DNA of 64,000 nt from Bacteroidota bacterium (GTDB lineage: Bacteria; Bacteroidota; Bacteroidia; Flavobacteriales; Weeksellaceae). Below the pieces are notes generated by a model that saw nothing but the letters and a program-made list of their open reading frames with translations, was not told the origin of the DNA and searched no databases. A program made the position numbers and the translations under genes. Of the stretch, positions 61,139 through 64,000 are shown piece after piece (position 1 is the stretch's first letter; each line of letters starts with the position of its first letter). The stretch lies in the NCBI GenBank assembly GCA_018266955.1, contig JAFDZI010000005.1:1-64000 (forward strand), read 5' to 3'.

Positions 61139-62089
61139 GTGAAGTTGAGTAAAGAGATAAAAGCCGGATTAATTGCAGTTTTGGCGATCGTAAGTTTTGT
61201 AGTGCTTTTCCAATTTATGAAAGGGAAATCACTGTTTTCCTCAGACAATGTATTTTATACCCAGATAGATGATGTTGCCGGTTTAGCTACTTCCAGTCCA
61301 GTATCCATTAACGGATTAAAGGTAGGGCAAGTAGATGAAATAAAACCCATTACAAAAAAAGATGGTACAATGGGTTTTGTTGTCAAATTATTGGTGAACA
61401 AAGATTTTATTTTTTCCAAACAATCTACCGTTCAAATTTTCGAACCCGGAATGATGTCTGGAAAAGAAATGAAAATTTCCCTAATCTATGGTGGAGAAGT
61501 TGCCCAATCTGGTGATACATTAAAAGGCAGCAATGAGCTTTCCATGATGGCGAGTCTTACTTCACAAGTAGGACCTGTAAAAGACCAACTTCAAAATGCA
61601 TTAAAGGGAGTGGACTCTTTAGCCAATAGCGCCAACAAAATTTTAGACGAAAAAAATAGAGCCGAAATAAGGGCTTTATTAATTAACCTGAACAGAACGG
61701 TGGCTGGTTTTGAAGCAACCTCCAAACAAGTAAATGCACTTTTGACCAACAATGATCCCAAATTACAAAAATTATTAGAAAGTGCCGATAAAACCATGGC
61801 TACTGCCAATGATGCAGTAGGAAAGTATGGACAAATCGCTCAAGACCTCGATACCAAAAAACTCAACCAAACGGTTGCTGATTTGGACGCTTCCATTGTA
61901 AAGCTCAATTCTGTTATTTCCGGCATACAAAATGGCGAAGGTTCTCTTGGTAAACTCGCAAAAGATGAACAACTTTACCAAAACTTAAACCAAGCTTCGG
62001 CCAATCTCAATAATTTATTGATCGACTTAAAAGCCAATCCTAAACGATATATCAATATCTCCGTGTTTGGTAAAAATAACAAAAACTAA
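61139..62089 (+). CDS. MlaD/MCE-domain protein
   Basis: This 316-residue protein starts at GTG (61139, then KLSKEIKAG), has one membrane anchor (about 8-25) and an MCE domain (about 30-115, VFYTQIDDVAGLATSSPVSI and GLKVGQVDEI). A long helical or coiled C-terminal part follows (about 150-300), then a short tail. MCE proteins ferry phospholipids or other lipids between membranes, usually with MlaE/MlaF ABC partners, which are not adjacent here. The upstream TTG frame would start inside the -7 box. Two Fe-S protein genes follow 13 nt and more downstream. Confidence 0.88.
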   Translation: MKLSKEIKAGLIAVLAIVSFVVLFQFMKGKSLFSSDNVFYTQIDDVAGLATSSPVSINGLKVGQVDEIKPITKKDGTMGFVVKLLVNKDFIFSKQSTVQIFEPGMMSGKEMKISLIYGGEVAQSGDTLKGSNELSMMASLTSQVGPVKDQLQNALKGVDSLANSANKILDEKNRAEIRALLINLNRTVAGFEATSKQVNALLTNNDPKLQKLLESADKTMATANDAVGKYGQIAQDLDTKKLNQTVADLDASIVKLNSVISGIQNGEGSLGKLAKDEQLYQNLNQASANLNNLLIDLKANPKRYINISVFGKNNKN

Positions 62090-62102
62090 AATCACTCAAC
62101 TT

Positions 62103-63440
62103 ATGCAATATCTTGATAATATTTTATTCGCCATACTGCTTATTGTAGGTTTTGGACTCTTTTTTAAAGGGTTAAAAGAAATTTATAGAAACATCCAATT
62201 AGGAAGACCCATCAACCGTAGTGATAGGAAAAATGAACGATGGCAAACCATGGCCAGAGTTGCTATGGGACAAAGCAAAATGGGAAAAAGGCCCATCGCA
62301 GGTTTTCTTCATGTACTGGTCTATGTAGGTTTTGTAATCATCAATATCGAGCTTATCGAAATTATTATTGATGGTATTTTCGGTACGCATCGCTTTCTTT
62401 CCACCATTATGGGACATACTTTGTATGGCGTTTTTACAGCGTCTTTAGAAGTGCTGGCAATTTTGGTAGTCATTGCAGTAGTGTTGTTTTTTATTCGTAG
62501 AAATATTCTCCATGTAAAGAGGGTAAGCTCTACTGCCAAAGATCTACAAGGCTGGGCAATTAGCGATGCTAATATTATTCTTATTATAGAATTTGCCTTG
62601 ATGATGGCTTTCTTTAAAATGAATACAGCCGATTTTTTATTGCAACAAAGAGGGGTGCTACACGAAGTTGGTTCTTTCCCAATCAGTCAATGGCTTATGG
62701 TGCCTATTTTTGAATGGTTCCATTTCTCCGATGGCTTCCTTATGTTTGTAGAAAAAGGAGCATGGTGGTTTCACTTTGTTGGGATTTTGGTCTTTATGAA
62801 TTATCTGTACTACTCCAAGCATTTACACATAATATTTGCTTTTCCTAACACTTGGTATTCCAATTTAGAACCTAAAGGTAAATTCAATAATCTGGAATCT
62901 GTTACCAAAGAAATCAAACTGATGATGGATCCCAACGCAGATCCGTACGCAGCACAACCGGAAGGGACAGAACCCCCTGCAAAATTTGGGGCAGAAGATA
63001 TATTTGACCTCAACCAGGTACAGTTGCTTAATGCCTATTCTTGTACCGAGTGTGGAAGATGTACCTCTGCATGTCCGGCCAATATTACCGGGAAAAAACT
63101 TTCGCCAAGAAAAATAATGATGTCCACCCGAGACAGAATAGAAGAAGTGGGTAAAAACATCAACAAAAACGGAAAATTTGTGGATGATGGTAAAAAATTA
63201 TTGGGCGATTACATAACCAAAGAAGAACTTTGGGCTTGTACCAGCTGCAACGCTTGTGTGGAAGAATGTCCAGTGCTTATTGATCCACTTTCCATTATTG
63301 TGGAAATGAGAAGATTTTTGGTGATGGAACAATCAGCAGCGCCACAAGAATTGAACCTTATGATGTCCAATATCGAAAACAATGCGGCGCCTTGGCAATA
63401 CAACCAAGCCGATCGTTTGAACTGGGCAAATGAAAATTAA
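62103..63440 (+). CDS. Membrane Fe-S protein with 4Fe-4S dicluster domain (HdrC/GlpC-like)
   Basis: This 445-residue protein has several N-terminal helices (about 5-25, 70-95, 110-140, 155-180, 225-245) like a NarI/DsrM-type cytochrome b membrane part. A dicluster ferredoxin domain follows: CTECGRCTSACPAN (about 315) and CTSCNACVEECPV (about 380). It probably passes electrons between quinol and a partner with CCG domains, encoded directly downstream. The start ATG at 62103 is favoured over an upstream GTG that overlaps the mlaD stop. Confidence 0.88.
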   Translation: MQYLDNILFAILLIVGFGLFFKGLKEIYRNIQLGRPINRSDRKNERWQTMARVAMGQSKMGKRPIAGFLHVLVYVGFVIINIELIEIIIDGIFGTHRFLSTIMGHTLYGVFTASLEVLAILVVIAVVLFFIRRNILHVKRVSSTAKDLQGWAISDANIILIIEFALMMAFFKMNTADFLLQQRGVLHEVGSFPISQWLMVPIFEWFHFSDGFLMFVEKGAWWFHFVGILVFMNYLYYSKHLHIIFAFPNTWYSNLEPKGKFNNLESVTKEIKLMMDPNADPYAAQPEGTEPPAKFGAEDIFDLNQVQLLNAYSCTECGRCTSACPANITGKKLSPRKIMMSTRDRIEEVGKNINKNGKFVDDGKKLLGDYITKEELWACTSCNACVEECPVLIDPLSIIVEMRRFLVMEQSAAPQELNLMMSNIENNAAPWQYNQADRLNWANEN

Positions 63441-63512
63441 TCATTAACGACTATTGTATTGCTTTCTTGGTACTTTGCAATAAGAAAGCAACACCAAATA
63501 AATTTAAAAACA

Positions 63513-64000
63513 ATGGATTTCAAAATAAAAACAATGGCAGAATATGCTGCCGAAGGTAAATTTCCTGAAGTATTGTTCTGGGTAGGTTGCTCAGGAAGTT
63601 TTGACGATAGAGCCAAAAAAATTACCCGTGCTTTTTGTAAAATTCTAAACCATATCGGAGTAGAATTTGCCGTTCTCGGACAAGAAGAATCTTGTACCGG
63701 AGACCCTGCCAAAAGAGCTGGGAACGAGTTTGTTTTTCAAATGATGGCCTTAACCAATATCGAAATTCTGAACGCCTACGAGGTGAAAAAAATCGTTACC
63801 GCATGTCCTCATTGTTTTAATACCATCGGTAACGAGTATCCAGAATTGGGTGGGAAGTATGAAGTACTGCACCATACCCAATTTTTGAAAAACTTAATGA
63901 ATGAAGGACGATTAAAGATAGAAGGAGGAAAATTTGAAGGGAAAAAAATTACCTACCACGATCCATGCTATCTGGGTAGAGCGAATGGAGAATACGAAGC
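63513..64000 (+). CDS. CCG-domain Fe-S protein, HdrB-like (3' end cut by window)
   Basis: The frame is open from the ATG at 63513 to the window end (162 codons seen). It has FWVGCSGSFDDRAKK, then TACPHCFNTIGNEYP and YHDPCYLGRANGEYE: the cysteine-rich CCG motifs that bind a noncubane [4Fe-4S] cluster in heterodisulfide reductase subunit B and in related lactate or glycerol-3-phosphate oxidases. With the upstream dicluster membrane protein it forms an electron-transfer pair. The C-terminus is outside the window. Confidence 0.88.
   Translation, partial: MDFKIKTMAEYAAEGKFPEVLFWVGCSGSFDDRAKKITRAFCKILNHIGVEFAVLGQEESCTGDPAKRAGNEFVFQMMALTNIEILNAYEVKKIVTACPHCFNTIGNEYPELGGKYEVLHHTQFLKNLMNEGRLKIEGGKFEGKKITYHDPCYLGRANGEYE

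Noticed and set aside
1-64000. CRISPR arrays, insertion sequences, integrases, tRNA or rRNA genes
   Set aside because: No regularly spaced repeats, transposase or integrase motifs, or tRNA T-loop signatures were noticed on either strand.

Overview
The window is an AT-rich bacterial chromosome segment, most likely from the Bacteroidota, class Flavobacteriia, close to the Chryseobacterium/Weeksellaceae group. That placement is inferred from family content: gliding lipoprotein GldH next to RicT and PBP1A, a fused CcoNO cbb3 oxidase, DUF5689, DUF6132 and GLPGLI family proteins, several TonB-dependent receptors, and many promoters with the Bacteroidota -7 box TAnnTTTG. I see no tRNA, rRNA, CRISPR array, insertion sequence or prophage. 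Coding density is high, and most gene ends carry clear hairpin terminators.

Layout. 0.1-6 kb: secreted EEP-family nuclease/phosphatase, divergent from a TonB receptor plus DUF5689 lipoprotein. 6-12 kb (minus): SelO and the overlapping ricT-gldH-PBP1A operon. 12-19 kb (plus): FadL-like porin with an SGNH lipoprotein, prs, rplY, sufS and a polytopic membrane protein. 19-25.6 kb (minus): CDF transporter, asd, a four-helix membrane protein, a TonB receptor and nadC. 25.6-28.9 kb (minus): a sulfur-handling cluster (half-size TSUP, persulfide dioxygenase-rhodanese, cupin, TPMT-like methyltransferase and two small membrane proteins sharing a CxSGxC motif). 29-33.4 kb (minus): lipoprotein and Gre-like factor, then a probable copper-acquisition cluster (OprC/NosA-like receptor, Met/His-motif lipoprotein, small Cys/His exported protein). 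33.6-44 kb (plus): HerA-like ATPase, exonuclease fused to a dead GIY-YIG domain, lysA, a TonB-C-like protein with a decayed copy behind it, miaB, a sigma-54 activator, lptE and a long acidic protein. 44.3-50.7 kb: cbb3 oxidase locus ccoS-ccoNO-ccoQ-ccoP-ccoG-ccoH plus a SafE-type transporter. 50.8-56.6 kb: lon, a WG-like repeat protein and a PpiD-like chaperone. 56.6-60.7 kb: the least explained region, with an XRE regulator over a 13-bp palindrome, divergent from an operon of two secreted six-cysteine paralogues flanking a GLPGLI protein, facing a membrane-anchored TPR/HTH regulator. 60.8-61.1 kb: a promoter-terminator unit with nested inverted repeats, a candidate small RNA. 61.1-64 kb: MlaD-like protein and two Fe-S/CCG electron-transfer proteins, the last cut by the window end.

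How it fits together: much of the segment is envelope biology and metal or sulfur supply. The predicted copper uptake cluster could feed the copper-dependent cbb3 oxidase 11 kb away. SufS, the sulfur cluster, MiaB, CcoG and the Fe-S proteins share sulfur and iron-sulfur chemistry. The strongest candidates for something undescribed are the paired six-cysteine/GLPGLI cassette, the structured RNA locus, and the CxSGxC membrane proteins of the sulfur cluster.
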